NCBI GenBank assembly: GCA_002027195.1
Contig: MWJO01000005.1
Coordinates: 1 to 64,000, forward strand
From: Streptomyces sp. GKU 895
GTDB lineage: Bacteria; Actinomycetota; Actinomycetes; Streptomycetales; Streptomycetaceae
Direction: 5' to 3'
Length of the DNA: 64,000 bases
Part shown: positions 19,423-29,500 of the stretch, in pieces
Layout: each line of letters starts with the position of its first letter
Position numbering within the stretch: the stretch's first letter is position 1
The notes under the pieces: model-generated
What the model was told of the DNA's origin: nothing
Seen by the model: the letters and a program-made list of their open reading frames with translations, nothing else
Database searches by the model: none
Translations under genes and position numbers: made by a program

Positions 19423-21920
19423 GCCTCCACCTCCTGGGGGGCTTCGGCTGCGGGCGTGGCCGGGCCGATGCGGACGAGGGAGCCGGGCAGCACACCGGCG
19501 TCGGAGGCGACGCCCCCACCCACGGAGTTCAGCGGCAGCCAGACCACGCGGTCGGGCATCTCGGTGACCTGGAGCGGGAGTTCGACGATCCCGGAGGAGC
19601 CGGTCACGGCCAGGACGTCGCCGTCCTTGACTCCCGCCTCCAGGGCGGTCGCGGCGGACACGCGCGCGTGGGCCGCGTGCCGGGTCCCGGCGAGTGCCTC
19701 GTCGCCCTCCTGGAGGAGGCCCTGGTCGAGCAGCAGCCGGTGTCCGGCGAGGACGGCTTCTCCGGCGGCGGGCCGCGGCAACTGGGCGCCGGTCTCCAGC
19801 GGTTCGGTGGCCCGCGGGCCGTCCCAGGGGCCGAGCCGGTCGATCTCGCCGCGCACGGTCCGCAGGTCCGGCAGACCCAGGTGGACGTCCATGGCGTCGG
19901 CCAGCATCTGCAGCACGCGCGCGTCGGTCGGCGCGAGGCGGCGGGTCATCTGGTCGGGCTTGAGCGCGGCCTCGAAGAAGCGCACCCTGCCTTCCCAGTT
20001 GAGGAAGGTGCCGGCCTTCTCGGCGACCGCGGCGACGGGCAGGACGACGTCAGCGAGCTCGGTGACCTCGCTGGGCCGCAGCTCCAGCGACACCAGGAAG
20101 CCGACCTCGCCGAGCGCTTCACGCGCGCGCGCCGGGTCGGGCAGGTCGGCGACCTCGCGCCGGCGACGACCAGCGCCTGGAGTTCGCCGTGGCGGCGGCC
20201 TCGATGATCTGCGTGGTGTCCCGGCCGTAGCGGTGCGGGAGTTCGGCGACGCCCCAGACGGCGGCGACCTCCTCACGCGCGCGCGGGTCGGTGGCCGGAC
20301 GGCCGCCCGGCAGCAGTGTCGGCAGCGCACCGGCCTCGACGGCACCGCGCTCCCCCGCCCTGCGCGGGATCCACACCAGCTGGGCGCCGGTCGCGGACGC
20401 GGCCCGTACGGCGGCGGTCAGTCCGCCCGCCACGGCGGCCAGCCGCTCGCCCACGACGATGACCGCGCCCTCGGCCCGCAGCGCCTCGGCGGCCTGCGCG
20501 CCGCCCTCCTCCAGGCCGACGCCGCTCGCGAGCGCGTCCAGCCACTCGGTCTCGGTGCCGGGAGCGGCGGGAAGCAGCGTGCCGCCGGCTTTCTCCAGGC
20601 CGCGCGTGGCATAGGTGGCCAGCGAGAAGACCTTCTGTCCGTGCTTGCGCCAGGCCTTGCGCAGCCGCAGGAAGACGCCGGGCGCCTCCTCCTCGGCCTC
20701 GAACCCGACCAGCAGGACCGCGGGCGCCTTCTCCAGCGCGGTGTACGTGACGCCCGTACCGTCGAGGTCCCGGCCGTGGCCGGCGATCCGGGCGGCCAGG
20801 AAGTCGGCCTCCTCGCCGCTGTGCACGCGCGCGCGGAAGTCGATGTCGTTGGTGTCGAGCGCCACGCGCGTGAACTTGCTGTACGCGTAGGCGTCCTCGA
20901 TGGTGAGCCGGCCGCCGGTCAGCACCCCGGTCCGGCCGCGCGAGGCGAGCAGCCCCTGCGCGGCGATCTCCAGCGCCTCCGGCCAGGAGGCCGGGACGAG
21001 TTCACCCTCGGGATTGCGCACCAGGGGCGTCTGAAGCCGGTCGCGCTGCTGGGCGTACCGGAAAGCGAAGCGCCCCTTGTCGCAGATCCACTCCTCGTTG
21101 ACCTCGGGGTCGTTGGCGGCCAGCTTGCGCATGACCTTGCCGCGCCGGTGGTCGGTGCGGGTGGCGCAGCCGCCGGAGCAGTGCTCGCACACGCTCGGGG
21201 AGGACACCAGGTCGAAGGGGCGGGAGCGGAAGCGGTACGCCGCCGAGGTGAGCGCGCCGACCGGGCAGATCTGGATGGTGTTGCCGGAGAAGTACGACTC
21301 GAACGGGTCACCCTCACCGTACCGACCTGCTGGAGCGCGCCGCGCTCGACCAGCTCGATCATCGGGTCGCCCGCGACCTGGTTGGAGAACCGGGTGCAGC
21401 GGGCGCACAGCACGCACCGCTCCCGGTCGAGCAGCACCTGCGTGGAGATCGGCACCGGCTTCTCGTACGTCCGCTTCTTGCCCTCGAAGCGGGACTCGGC
21501 CTGCCCGTGGGACATCGCCTGGTTCTGCAGGGGGCACTCGCCGCCCTTGTCGCAGACCGGGCAGTCCAGCGGGTGGTTGATGAGGAGCAGCTCCATCACG
21601 CCGTGCTGGGCCTTCTCGGCGGCCGGCGAGGTGAGGTGGGTCTTCACCACCATGCCGTCCGTGCAGGTGATGGTGCAGGACGCCATCGGCTTGCGCTGGC
21701 CCTCGACCTCGACGATGCACTGGCGGCAGGCACCGGCCGGGTCGAGCAGGGGGTGGTCGCAGAAGCGCGGGATCTCGATGCCGAGCCGCTCGGCGGCCCG
21801 GATGACCAGGGTGCCCTTGGGCACGCTGATCTCGGCGCCGTCGATGGTCAGCGAGACGAGATCTTCCGGCGGGACCGCCGCCTCTCCCCCACCCGAGGGG
21901 GAACTGGTGGTCACCGTCAT
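19419..21920 (-). CDS. nuoG: NADH-quinone oxidoreductase subunit G, sequence frame-broken in three places
   Basis: The N-terminus has the [2Fe-2S] cysteines of [15 protein letters not shown], then [11 protein letters not shown] and CVLCARC, followed by a molybdopterin-type fold with CEHCSGGC. The reading moves between frames at about 21320 (a missing base in GTACGGTGAGG restores [12 protein letters not shown]), at about 20192 and at about 20160. With these corrected, the protein is roughly 833 aa and ends by overlapping nuoH (ATGA). All flanking nuo genes look intact, so base-calling or assembly error is more likely than a pseudogene. It carries the iron-sulfur chain from NuoE/F. Confidence 0.9.
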
Positions 21921-23266
21921 GCGTTCACCTCCGTGCGGGAGTCGGCCCAGACCGTGGACTTGGCCGGGTCGAAGGGGCAGCCGCGGCCCGTGATGTGCTG
22001 CTCGTACTCCTCACGGAAGTACTTCAGCGAGGAGAAGATCGGCGAGGCGGCACCGTCGCCGAGGGCGCAGAAGGACTTGCCGTTGATGTTGTCGGCGATG
22101 TCGTTCAGCTTGTCGAGGTCGGACATGACGCCCTTGCCGGCCTCGATGTCGCGCAGCAACTGCACCAGCCAGTACGTGCCTTCGCGGCAGGGCGTGCACT
22201 TGCCGCAGGACTCGTGGGCGTAGAACTCGGTCCAGCGGGTGACGGCGCGGACGACGCAGGTCGTCTCGTCGAAGCACTGCAGAGCTTTGGTGCCGAGCAT
22301 GGAACCCGCGGCACCCACTCCTTCGTAATCAAGAGGGACGTCGAGGTGCTCGTCGGTGAACATCGGTGTCGAGGAGCCGCCCGGCGTCCAGAACTTGAGC
22401 CGGTGTCCGGGTCGCATGCCGCCGCTCATCTCCAGCAGCTGGCGCAGGGTGATGCCGAGCGGGGCCTCGTACTGGCCGGGGCTGGCGACATGGCCGCTGA
22501 GCGAGTAGAGCGTGAAGCCCGGGGACTTCTCGCTTCCCATCGACCGGAACCATTCTTTGCCCCGCTGCAGAATCGCGGGAACCGACGCGATCGATTCGAC
22601 GTTATTCACCACAGTCGGGCAGGCATAGAGGCCTGCGACCGCAGGAAAGGGGGGACGGAGCCGCGGTTGACCACGGCGGCCTTCGAGCGAGTCGAGGAGT
22701 GCGGTCTCCTCACCGCAGATGTACGCGCCCGCGCCCGCGTGCACGGTGATGTCGAGATCGAGCCCGCTGCCCAGGATGTCCTTCCCGAGGTAGCCGGCCG
22801 CGTAGGCCTCGCTCACGGCCGAGTGCAACCGCCGCAGCACTGGCACCACTTCACCACGCAGATAGATGAAGGCATGCGACGACCTGATGGCGTAACACGC
22901 GATGATCATGCCCTCGATGAGGCTGTGCGGGTTCGCGAAGAGGAGCGGAATGTCCTTGCAGGTTCCGGGCTCCGATTCGTCGGCGTTGACAACTAGATAG
23001 TGCGGCTTTCCATCCCCCTGGGGAATGAACTGCCATTTCATTCCCGTGGGGAATCCCGCGCCGCCGCGGCCGCGCAGACCGGAGTCCTTGACGTACGCGA
23101 TCAGGTCGTCCGGTGACATCGAGAGCGCCTTGCGCAGGCCCTCGTATCCCTCGTGCCTCTTGTAGACGTCCAGCGTCCAGGACCTGTCCTCGTCCCAGAA
23201 GGCCGACAGCACGGGTGCGAGCAGCTTCTCGGGGCTGGTGTCTTTCAGCTCGGGTGCCAAGGTCAT
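21917..23266 (-). CDS. nuoF: NADH-quinone oxidoreductase subunit F, NADH and FMN binding
   Basis: This 449-aa protein has the glycine-rich NADH/FMN motif [16 protein letters not shown], the [13 protein letters not shown] segment and the N3 cluster cysteines in [11 protein letters not shown] with a later C. It oxidises NADH and passes electrons to NuoG. ATG 23266 is preferred, overlapping the NuoE stop by one base (TGATG) with GGAGGGGG upstream; GTG 23269 is an alternative. The nuoG start overlaps its stop. Confidence 0.95.
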   Translation of the reverse strand: MTLAPELKDTSPEKLLAPVLSAFWDEDRSWTLDVYKRHEGYEGLRKALSMSPDDLIAYVKDSGLRGRGGAGFPTGMKWQFIPQGDGKPHYLVVNADESEPGTCKDIPLLFANPHSLIEGMIIACYAIRSSHAFIYLRGEVVPVLRRLHSAVSEAYAAGYLGKDILGSGLDLDITVHAGAGAYICGEETALLDSLEGRRGQPRLRPPFPAVAGLYACPTVVNNVESIASVPAILQRGKEWFRSMGSEKSPGFTLYSLSGHVASPGQYEAPLGITLRQLLEMSGGMRPGHRLKFWTPGGSSTPMFTDEHLDVPLDYEGVGAAGSMLGTKALQCFDETTCVVRAVTRWTEFYAHESCGKCTPCREGTYWLVQLLRDIEAGKGVMSDLDKLNDIADNINGKSFCALGDGAASPIFSSLKYFREEYEQHITGRGCPFDPAKSTVWADSRTEVNA

Positions 23267-24183
23267 CACTCCCCCTCCTCGGCGACAGGCCCCGCCGGGT
23301 GGGTCGGGTCGGAGGCCGACGTGTCCTGCGGCGCGTCGTGCGAACTCAGGTGCTCGGTCGGCGACGGCTCGTGCACGTCCCGGTCCTGCGGCGCCCTGTC
23401 CTGCGGCTCGTCGTACGGACCGGCGTCGGGCGAGCCGGCGTCGTGCGGACCGCCGTCGCGCGGATGGACCACGCGCGCGGGTGCGGCCTCTCCCCTGGCC
23501 AGGCGGAGGCCCACCAGCGAAGCGGGGCCTGCCGCGCCGCTTGCCTCGACGGCCCCTGGCCGCTCGTCGGGGAAGCCGGCGAGGATCCGCGCGGTCTCCT
23601 TGAAGGTGCACAGCGGCGCCCCGCGCGTCGGCTGTACCGGACGGCCCGCGATCAGGTCGTCGACGAGGCGCTTGGCGCTGCCCGGGGTCTGGTTGTCGAA
23701 GAACTCCCAGTTGACCATCACGACCGGCGCGAAGTCGCAGGCCGCGTTGCACTCGATGTGCTCCAGCGTGACCTTGCCGTCCTCGGTGGTCCCGCCGTTG
23801 CCGACGCCCAGGTGCTCCTGGAGGGACTCGAAGATCGCGTCGCCGCCCATCACCGCGCAGAGGGTGTTGGTGCAGACGCCGACCTGGTAGTCGCCGCTCG
23901 GCCGGCGCCGGTACATGGTGTAGAAGGTGGCGACCGCCGTGACCTCGGCCGTGGTCAGGCCGAGGACGTCCGCGCAGAACTGCATCCCGGTGCGCGTGAC
24001 ATGGCCTTCCTCCGACTGCACGAGGTGCAGCAGCGGAAGGAGCGCGGACCGGGAGTCGGGGTAGCGGGCGATGATCTCGCGCGCGTCCGTCTCCAGCCGG
24101 GCTCGGACGCCGTCCGGATAGGCGGGCGCGGGCAGTTCGGGCATGCCCAGGCTGACGCCCCGCTCCGAAGAAGAGGTGGTCAC
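23266..24183 (-). CDS. nuoE: NADH-quinone oxidoreductase subunit E with acidic, proline-rich tail
   Basis: Residues 1-210 or so form the thioredoxin-like NuoE domain with [2Fe-2S] ligands in CTNTLC and CNAAC. A 90-residue tail rich in Asp, Pro, Gln and His follows (for example GPYDEPQDRAPQD), bringing the protein to 305 aa against about 166 in E. coli. The tail is low complexity and probably disordered. The start is GTG 24183, whose GTGA overlaps the corrected nuoD stop at 24180-24182. Confidence 0.93.
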   Translation of the reverse strand: MTTSSSERGVSLGMPELPAPAYPDGVRARLETDAREIIARYPDSRSALLPLLHLVQSEEGHVTRTGMQFCADVLGLTTAEVTAVATFYTMYRRRPSGDYQVGVCTNTLCAVMGGDAIFESLQEHLGVGNGGTTEDGKVTLEHIECNAACDFAPVVMVNWEFFDNQTPGSAKRLVDDLIAGRPVQPTRGAPLCTFKETARILAGFPDERPGAVEASGAAGPASLVGLRLARGEAAPARVVHPRDGGPHDAGSPDAGPYDEPQDRAPQDRDVHEPSPTEHLSSHDAPQDTSASDPTHPAGPVAEEGE

Positions 24184-25501
24184 CGGTCGACGCCTCCCAT
24201 CACGGGGTCGATGGACGCGACGCGACGATGACGTCGGCGACCTGGCCGCCCTCGCACATCGCCGCCATGGCCTGCAGGTTGGTGAAGGACGGGTCGCGGA
24301 AGTGGACCCGGAAGGGGCGGGTGCCGCCGTCGGACACGGCGTGCACCCCGAGTTCGCCCTTGGGCGACTCGACGGCCGCGTACGCCTGTCCCGGCGGTAC
24401 CCGGAAGCCCTCGGTGACCAGCTTGAAGTGGTGGATCAGGGCCTCCATGGAGGTGCCCATGATCTTCTTGATGTGGTCGAGGGAGTTGCCGAGACCGTCG
24501 GGGCCGAGCGCGAGCTGGGCGGGCCAGGCGATCTTCTTGTCGGCGACCATGACGGGGCCGGGCTGGAGCCGGTCCAGGCACTGCTCGACGATGTGCAGCG
24601 ACTGGCGCATCTCTTCCAGGCGGATCAGGAACCGCCCGTAGGAGTCGCAGGTGTCGGCGGTCGGGACCTCGAAGTCGTAGGTCTCGTAGTCGCAGTAGGG
24701 CTGCGACTTGCGCAGGTCGTGCGGCAGGCCGGTGGAGCGCAGGATCGGGCCGGTGGCGCCGAGGGCCATGCAGCCGGCCAGGTCGAGGTAGCCGACGTCC
24801 TGCATGCGGGCCTTGAAGATGGGGTTCCCGGTGGCGAGCTTGTCGTACTCCGGGAGGTTCTTCTTCATCTTCTTCACGAACTCGCGGATGTGGTCCACCG
24901 CGCCGGGCGGCAGGTCCTGCGCGAGTCCGCCGGGGCGGATGTACGCGTGGTTCATCCGGAGGCCCGTGATGAGCTCGTAGATGTCGAGAATCATTTCACG
25001 ATCGCGGAATCCGTAGATCATGATCGTGGTGGCGCCGAGCTCCATGCCGCCGGTGGCGATGCACACCAGGTGCGAGGAGAGCCGGTTCAGCTCCATGAGG
25101 AGCACCCGGATGATCTTGGCGCGCTCGGTGATCTGGTCCTCGATGCCGAGGAGCTTCTCGACGGCGAGACAGTAGGCGGCCTCGTTGAAGAAGGACGTCA
25201 GGTAGTCCATGCGCGTCACGAACGTGGTGCCCTGCGTCCACGTGCGGAACTCGAGGTTCTTCTCGATGCCGGTGTGCAGGTAGCCGATGCCGCAGCGGGC
25301 CTCGGTGACCGTCTCGCCCTCGATCTCCAGGATCAGGCGCAGCACGCCGTGGGTGGATGGGTGCTGGGGACCCATGTTGACGACGATGCGCTCGTCGTCG
25401 GCGCGGGCCGCGGACTGGACGACCTCGTCCCAGTCGCCACCGGTGACCGTGTATACGGTGCCTTCCGTGGTCTCGCGAGGAGAGGCTTGCGAAGTGCTCA
25501 C
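24180..25501 (-). CDS. nuoD: NADH-quinone oxidoreductase subunit D, single frameshift near its 3' end
   Basis: The 49-kDa subunit that forms the quinone pocket with Nuo[15 protein letters not shown] and the C-terminal GQVADVIV are present. In the raw frame it stops at 24200 with a non-family ending (SRPSTP). Adding one base at about 24222 restores the family C-terminus [11 protein letters not shown] and a stop at 24180 that overlaps nuoE in GTGA form, so an indel in the sequence is likely. The start is GTG 25501, overlapping the nuoC stop. Confidence 0.93.
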
Positions 25502-26244
25502 GAGTACGACCTCCGCTGGTCCGGAGCCGGGATCTGGGCGCCCTTGTACTCGACGGGGATGCCGCCGAGGGGATAGTCCTTGCGCTGCGGATGGCCCTGC
25601 CAGTCGTCCGGCATCATGATCCGCGTCAGGGCCGGGTGACCGTCGAAGACGATCCCGAAGAAGTCGTAGGTCTCGCGCTCGTGCCAGTCGTTGGTCGGGT
25701 ACACGGAGACCAGGGACGGGATCTTCGGGTCGGCGTCCGGGGCGCTGACCTCCAGGCGGATCAGCCGGTTGTGGGTGATCGAGCGCAGGTGGTAGACGGC
25801 GTGCAGCTCGCGGCCCTTGTCGTGCGGGTAGTGGACGCCGCTGACGCCGGTGCAGAGCTCGAAGCGCAGGGCCGGGTCGTCGCGCAGGGTGCGGGCGACG
25901 CGCAGCAGATGCTCGCGCTCGATGTGGAAGGTGAGCTCGCCGCGGTCGACGACCGTCTTCTCGATGGCGTTGTCGGGCAGGAGGCCCTGCTCCTCCAGCG
26001 CGCCCTCCAGCTCGTCGGCGACCTCGTCGAACCAGCCGCCGTAGGGGCGGCTGGCCGCTCCCGGGAGCCGGATGGAGCGGACCAGGCCGCCGTAGCCGGA
26101 GGTGTCGCCGCCGTTGTCGGCGCCGAACATGCCGCGCTGGACACGGATCTCCTCGCCGCCCTCGCCACGCTGGCCGGGGAGGTTGGAGGAGGCCAGGTCC
26201 TTCTCGGGGTTCACGCCGTTCGACGCCCCGTTCGCGTCGCTCAT
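25498..26244 (-). CDS. nuoC: NADH-quinone oxidoreductase subunit C
   Basis: A 248-aa subunit of the hydrophilic arm. The 30-kDa signature [20 protein letters not shown] and [19 protein letters not shown] are present. The N-terminal 65 residues are Gly/Ser/Asn-rich and extend beyond the E. coli domain. ATG 26244 overlaps the nuoB stop by four bases; longer in-frame starts would run through nuoB. Confidence 0.95.
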   Translation of the reverse strand: MSDANGASNGVNPEKDLASSNLPGQRGEGGEEIRVQRGMFGADNGGDTSGYGGLVRSIRLPGAASRPYGGWFDEVADELEGALEEQGLLPDNAIEKTVVDRGELTFHIEREHLLRVARTLRDDPALRFELCTGVSGVHYPHDKGRELHAVYHLRSITHNRLIRLEVSAPDADPKIPSLVSVYPTNDWHERETYDFFGIVFDGHPALTRIMMPDDWQGHPQRKDYPLGGIPVEYKGAQIPAPDQRRSYS

Positions 26245-26795
26245 CGCAGCAGCCCCTTCATCTCGATCGTGGGCAGGGCCTTGAGCGCCGCTTCCTCCGC
26301 CTCCCGGGCCGCTTCCTCGGCGTTCACGCCGAGCTTGGAGCCCTGGATCTTCTGGTGGAGCTTGAGGATGGCGTCCATGAGCATCTCCGGCCGCGGCGGG
26401 CAGCCGGGGAGATAGATGTCGACGGGCACGATGTGGTCGACGCCCTGCACGATCGCGTAGTTGTTGAACATGCCGCCCGAGGAGGCGCAGACCCCCATGG
26501 AGATGACCCACTTGGGGTTCGGCATCTGGTCGTAGACCTGCCGCAGCACCGGCGCCATCTTCTGGCTGACCCGGCCGGCGACGATCATGAGGTCGGCCTG
26601 GCGGGGTGAGCCGCGGAAGACCTCCATGCCGAAGCGGGCCAGGTCGTAGCGTCCGGCGCCGGTCGTCATCATCTCGATGGCGCAGCAGGCCAGGCCGAAG
26701 GTGGCCGGGAAGACGGACGCCTTGCGCACCCAGCCCGCGGCCTGCTCGACGGTGGTCAGCAGGAAACCGCTCGGCAGCTTTTCTTCGAGTCCCAT
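26241..26795 (-). CDS. nuoB: NADH-quinone oxidoreductase subunit B (N2 cluster)
   Basis: This 184-aa subunit holds the terminal [4Fe-4S] cluster N2. The tandem cysteines appear in [10 protein letters not shown], with further ligands in [10 protein letters not shown] and LPGCPPRPE. It donates electrons to menaquinone at the NuoB/NuoD interface. It starts 14 bases after nuoA and overlaps nuoC. Confidence 0.96.
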   Translation of the reverse strand: MGLEEKLPSGFLLTTVEQAAGWVRKASVFPATFGLACCAIEMMTTGAGRYDLARFGMEVFRGSPRQADLMIVAGRVSQKMAPVLRQVYDQMPNPKWVISMGVCASSGGMFNNYAIVQGVDHIVPVDIYLPGCPPRPEMLMDAILKLHQKIQGSKLGVNAEEAAREAEEAALKALPTIEMKGLLR

Positions 26796-26809
26796 GAGTC
26801 AAAGGCCTC

Positions 26810-27169
26810 TCAGTCCCATTCCAGGCCGCCGCGCCGCCATACGTACGCGTACGCGACGAAGACGGTGAGCACGAAGAGCAGCATCTCCACGAGCCCGAAA
26901 ACACCCAGGGCGTCGAAGGTGACGGCCCAGGGGTAGAGAAAGACGATCTCGATGTCGAAGACGATGAAGAGCATCGCCGTCAGGTAGTACTTGATGGGGA
27001 AGCGCCCGCCGCCGGCCGGCGTGGGGGTCGGCTCGATCCCGCACTCGTAGGCCTCGAGCTTGGCCCGGTTGTACCGCTTCGGACCGATCAGCGTGGCCAT
27101 GACCACGGAGAAGATCGCAAAGCCTGCCCCGAGGGCTCCCAGTACGAGGATGGGCGCATACGCGTTCAC
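26810..27169 (-). CDS. nuoA: NADH-quinone oxidoreductase subunit A, first gene of the nuo operon
   Basis: A 119-aa, three-helix membrane subunit with the conserved YECGIEP loop and [13 protein letters not shown]. The start is GTG 27169, preceded by GAGGAG at good spacing. It leads the 14-gene nuoA-N operon. A 755-bp intergenic region upstream holds candidate regulatory sites, including a Crp-like site about 160 bp from the start. Confidence 0.96.
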   Translation of the reverse strand: MNAYAPILVLGALGAGFAIFSVVMATLIGPKRYNRAKLEAYECGIEPTPTPAGGGRFPIKYYLTAMLFIVFDIEIVFLYPWAVTFDALGVFGLVEMLLFVLTVFVAYAYVWRRGGLEWD

Positions 27170-27327
27170 CGCTCCTCGCTCCTCTCAGTCGGCACTGACT
27201 GCTGGCGATGGCGTCGGGTTCACTTCCCCCTCACGTGCCCCACGAGCCCCGTTCGTCCCGACGAAGATCGCGAACATGTGAAGCAGGTCACAAGCCCAAC
27301 TGACCCGCATCTTATGCCCGCCGGTCT

Positions 27328-27341
27328 GTGATCTGCGACAC
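27328..27341. promoter_or_regulatory. candidate Crp binding site upstream of nuoA
   Basis: GTG-ATCTGC-GACAC matches the reported Streptomyces coelicolor Crp pattern GTG(N)6GNCAC exactly. A near match, GTGATCTCCACCAC, begins 33 bp away at 27361. The same stretch partially resembles a Rex operator (TGTGAAC...), but with several mismatches. Assignment rests on motif matching only. Confidence 0.4.
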
Positions 27342-27771
27342 GGGGTATTGCACAAGCTTTGTGATCTCCACCACCTGACGAAGGATCATGAAGTCGGATG
27401 AGCGGTGATCTTCGTACGTGAAGCGTCCGAGCGATCACCAGAGGTGACAATTTGGCTCGTCGGCGCAGTTGAAACGGGGTGCGGAAGCGGCGTCTCAATA
27501 TCAAGAGACTTCCCGTGCATGCAAATTGGCGCTGGACGCCACCGCTTGATATTGCGCGGCATTCACACCCGGGAGGGGATCGCGGGGCGCGATGTGGACG
27601 CGTGCACGCTTTCACGAGCGGGTGACGGCGAGGGGTGCGCGCGTGACGCAGCCGCTGCCGTAACCGTTGCGTGACCTCCACCACATCGATGAGAGACCTC
27701 CGAGAAGCGGGCTTGGCCATCGGTCCCAACCGGTGGTAGGTGCGGGGCAATTCGGGCGTAACGATGAAAGA

Positions 27772-27798
27772 CCGTGATCACGGCCATGATGGGCCGTG
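27772..27798. promoter_or_regulatory. overlapping, mutually exclusive palindromes in the hydrolase leader
   Basis: The perfect 12-bp palindrome ccgtgatcacgg (27772-27783) overlaps a second inverted repeat, cacggcc-atgatg-ggccgtg (27779-27798). In RNA only one hairpin can form at a time. A third small hairpin (ggcgt/acgcc) follows at 27816-27834. This resembles a switchable leader, but a DNA operator is equally possible. Confidence 0.4.
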
Positions 27799-27924
27799 CC
27801 CGCAATGTCCGTTACGGCGTCAATAAAGAACGCCACGCCCGGAATTCGAGGGACTGGATGAACAACTGTGGCGCAGGACACGTTTCTTGAAGGTATGGAG
27901 GAGCCCCTGATACCGGTTGTTCTC

Positions 27925-28713
27925 ATGTCCCACACCGCTCACATACGCAGCCACCGGAAACCCCGCCGCAGCGCGACGACTTCGCTCGCCGTGCGTGCCG
28001 GTGTCGCCGGTGGCGTTCTCAGCATGGCGGCGGCGGGCGCGTCGGCCTCGGCGAGCGCCGCCGAGACGACGCAGACGCTCGAACTGCCCACCCTCACGGC
28101 CGACCTGGCCGCGCAGGTCGCCCAGTCCGCGGACGCCACGCAGCAGGCCGCCGCGAACTACGAGCTGCAGGCCGAGCGTGACGCGGCCGCCGCCGCGGCC
28201 GCCAAGGAGGCCAAGAAGGACCTCGCCGAGGCGAAGAAGAAGGCGGAAGCCAAGAAGAAGGCCGAGGAGGCCCGCAAGGCCGCCGCCGAGGCCGCCGTCT
28301 CGCGTTCCTCGGAGCGGACCACCCTCTCCGCGTCCACGACCGCCTCGGCGCCCGCCAGCGGCTCCGTCGCGACCGTCATCGCCTTCCTCAAGGCCCAGGT
28401 GGGTGACGCCTACGTCATGGGCGGCACCGGCCCCAACGCGTGGGACTGCTCCGGCCTGGTCCAGGCCGCGTTCAAGCAGGTCGGCGTCGACCTGCCGCGC
28501 GTATCGCAGGACCAGTCGATGGCCGGCACGGATGTCTCGCTGTCCAACCTGCAGGTCGGCGACATCCTCTACTGGGGCGCCAAGGGCTCCGCGTACCACG
28601 TGGGCGTCTACATCGGCAACGGCCAGTACCTGGACGCGGCCAACCCGTCCAAGGGTGTTGTCATCCAGGACCTGTCGGGCTACCCGGCGACGGGTGCCGT
28701 ACGCGTACTCTGA
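27925..28713 (+). CDS. secreted NlpC/P60 cell-wall endopeptidase
   Basis: From ATG 27925 the protein is 262 aa. It has a basic N-terminus and signal peptide (cleavage around ASA|AE), an Ala/Lys/Glu-rich coiled coil at about residues 60-125, a Ser/Thr linker, and a C-terminal NlpC/P60 domain with catalytic C165 in WDCSGLVQ and H215 in YHVGVYIG. It should cleave peptide bonds in peptidoglycan. GTG 27868 and ATG 27895 are alternative in-frame starts; none has an ideal ribosome site. It is expressed divergently from nuoA after a long leader and followed by a strong terminator. Confidence 0.9.
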   Translation: MSHTAHIRSHRKPRRSATTSLAVRAGVAGGVLSMAAAGASASASAAETTQTLELPTLTADLAAQVAQSADATQQAAANYELQAERDAAAAAAAKEAKKDLAEAKKKAEAKKKAEEARKAAAEAAVSRSSERTTLSASTTASAPASGSVATVIAFLKAQVGDAYVMGGTGPNAWDCSGLVQAAFKQVGVDLPRVSQDQSMAGTDVSLSNLQVGDILYWGAKGSAYHVGVYIGNGQYLDAANPSKGVVIQDLSGYPATGAVRVL

Positions 28714-28754
28714 CACAACGCGCACACAAAACGCCCACGGGCGTACAGAACGTC

Positions 28755-28791
28755 GGAGGGGCCGCAGCCGCTCGGGGGCAGCGGCCCCTCC
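28755..28791 (+). terminator. hairpin terminator after the NlpC/P60 gene
   Basis: A perfect 11-bp stem pairs ggaggggccgc (28755-28765) with gcggcccctcc (28781-28791) around a 15-base loop. It lies about 40 bases after the hydrolase stop. A smaller palindrome (acgcccacgggcgt, 28731-28744) precedes it. Confidence 0.8.
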
Positions 28792-28876
28792 GCTTGCGCC
28801 GAAACCGGTCTGGCCCCCGGCCTGCCGGGTGTGATCTGTTGCTGTCGTCCATCCTCAGACGACAGGAGACTCACTC

Positions 28877-29500
28877 GTGCCCAGCGTTTTCGTACAAGGC
28901 AGGCCCGTTGACTCGTATCCGCGCCTCGCGCCCGACGCCCGCCGTGGAAAGGTGCGGCGCATCACGGAGGTCGGCGAGCAGGTCCTGCACAAGCCGTGCC
29001 GGGACGTGACCGAGTTCGGGCCGGATCTCGCCGCTCTGATCGACGACATGTTCCTGACGATGTACATCGCGGACGGGGCCGGCCTCGCGGCCAACCAGGT
29101 CGGCGTCGATCTGCGGCTGTTCGTCTACGACTGCCCGGACGACGACGGGGTCCGGCACGTCGGGCACATCGTCAACCCGGTGCTCGACGCGGCCCCGGCC
29201 GGGCGCAGGCTCCTCGACGACCACGAGGGCTGCCTGTCCGTCCCCGGCGCCGTGATGGACGTACCCCGCCCGGAACGGGCCGTCGTACGCGGGTACGACA
29301 AGGACGGCGAGCCGATCACCCTCGAGGGAACGGGATACTTCGCCCGCTGCCTCGCCCATGAGACCGACCACACCGACGGGCACGTCTACCTGGACCGCCT
29401 CTCGAAGCGCGAACGCAGGGAGGCGCTGCGGCAGGTGGCGGACCGGCGGGACGAGGTCCTCGCGCGCCGGGCCGCCAACATCGAGGCCCTGAGCGGCTAG
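28877..29500 (+). CDS. def: peptide deformylase
   Basis: A 207-aa metalloenzyme that removes the formyl group from N-terminal methionine. All three motifs are present: GAGLAANQVG, EGCLSVPG with the metal-binding cysteine, and HETDH with two histidine ligands and the catalytic glutamate. The start is GTG 28877 after CAGGAG. It ends back to back with the menJ-like gene on the other strand, without an intergenic terminator. Confidence 0.95.
   Translation: MPSVFVQGRPVDSYPRLAPDARRGKVRRITEVGEQVLHKPCRDVTEFGPDLAALIDDMFLTMYIADGAGLAANQVGVDLRLFVYDCPDDDGVRHVGHIVNPVLDAAPAGRRLLDDHEGCLSVPGAVMDVPRPERAVVRGYDKDGEPITLEGTGYFARCLAHETDHTDGHVYLDRLSKRERREALRQVADRRDEVLARRAANIEALSG

Larger units (their letters stand above)
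27170..27924. promoter_or_regulatory. long divergent regulatory region between nuoA and an NlpC/P60 gene
   Basis: Except for possible upstream starts of the NlpC/P60 gene (27868, 27895), this 755-bp stretch has no convincing gene and is clearly richer in A+T than its surroundings. It contains a Crp-like site (27328-27341), a related direct repeat at 27360, the inverted repeat CACAAgctTTGTG (27351-27363) and overlapping palindromes near the plus-strand gene (27772-27798). It should hold the nuo promoter on the minus strand and the promoter and a long leader for the hydrolase gene on the plus strand. Confidence 0.7.

Noticed and set aside
17836..21993. A 1385-codon plus-strand frame opposite nuoF-nuoI
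   Set aside because: It mirrors well-supported nuo genes and reads as low-complexity Arg/Glu/Asp/Gly sequence.
27351..27363. CACAAgctTTGTG as a Rex operator
   Set aside because: Half-sites are in the opposite orientation to the known Rex site, so only the nearby Crp-like motif was kept as a candidate.
27220..27750. Open frames on both strands in the nuoA upstream region
   Set aside because: Codon use is unlike the neighbouring genes, there is no ribosome site or domain, and the area is A+T-rich regulatory DNA.
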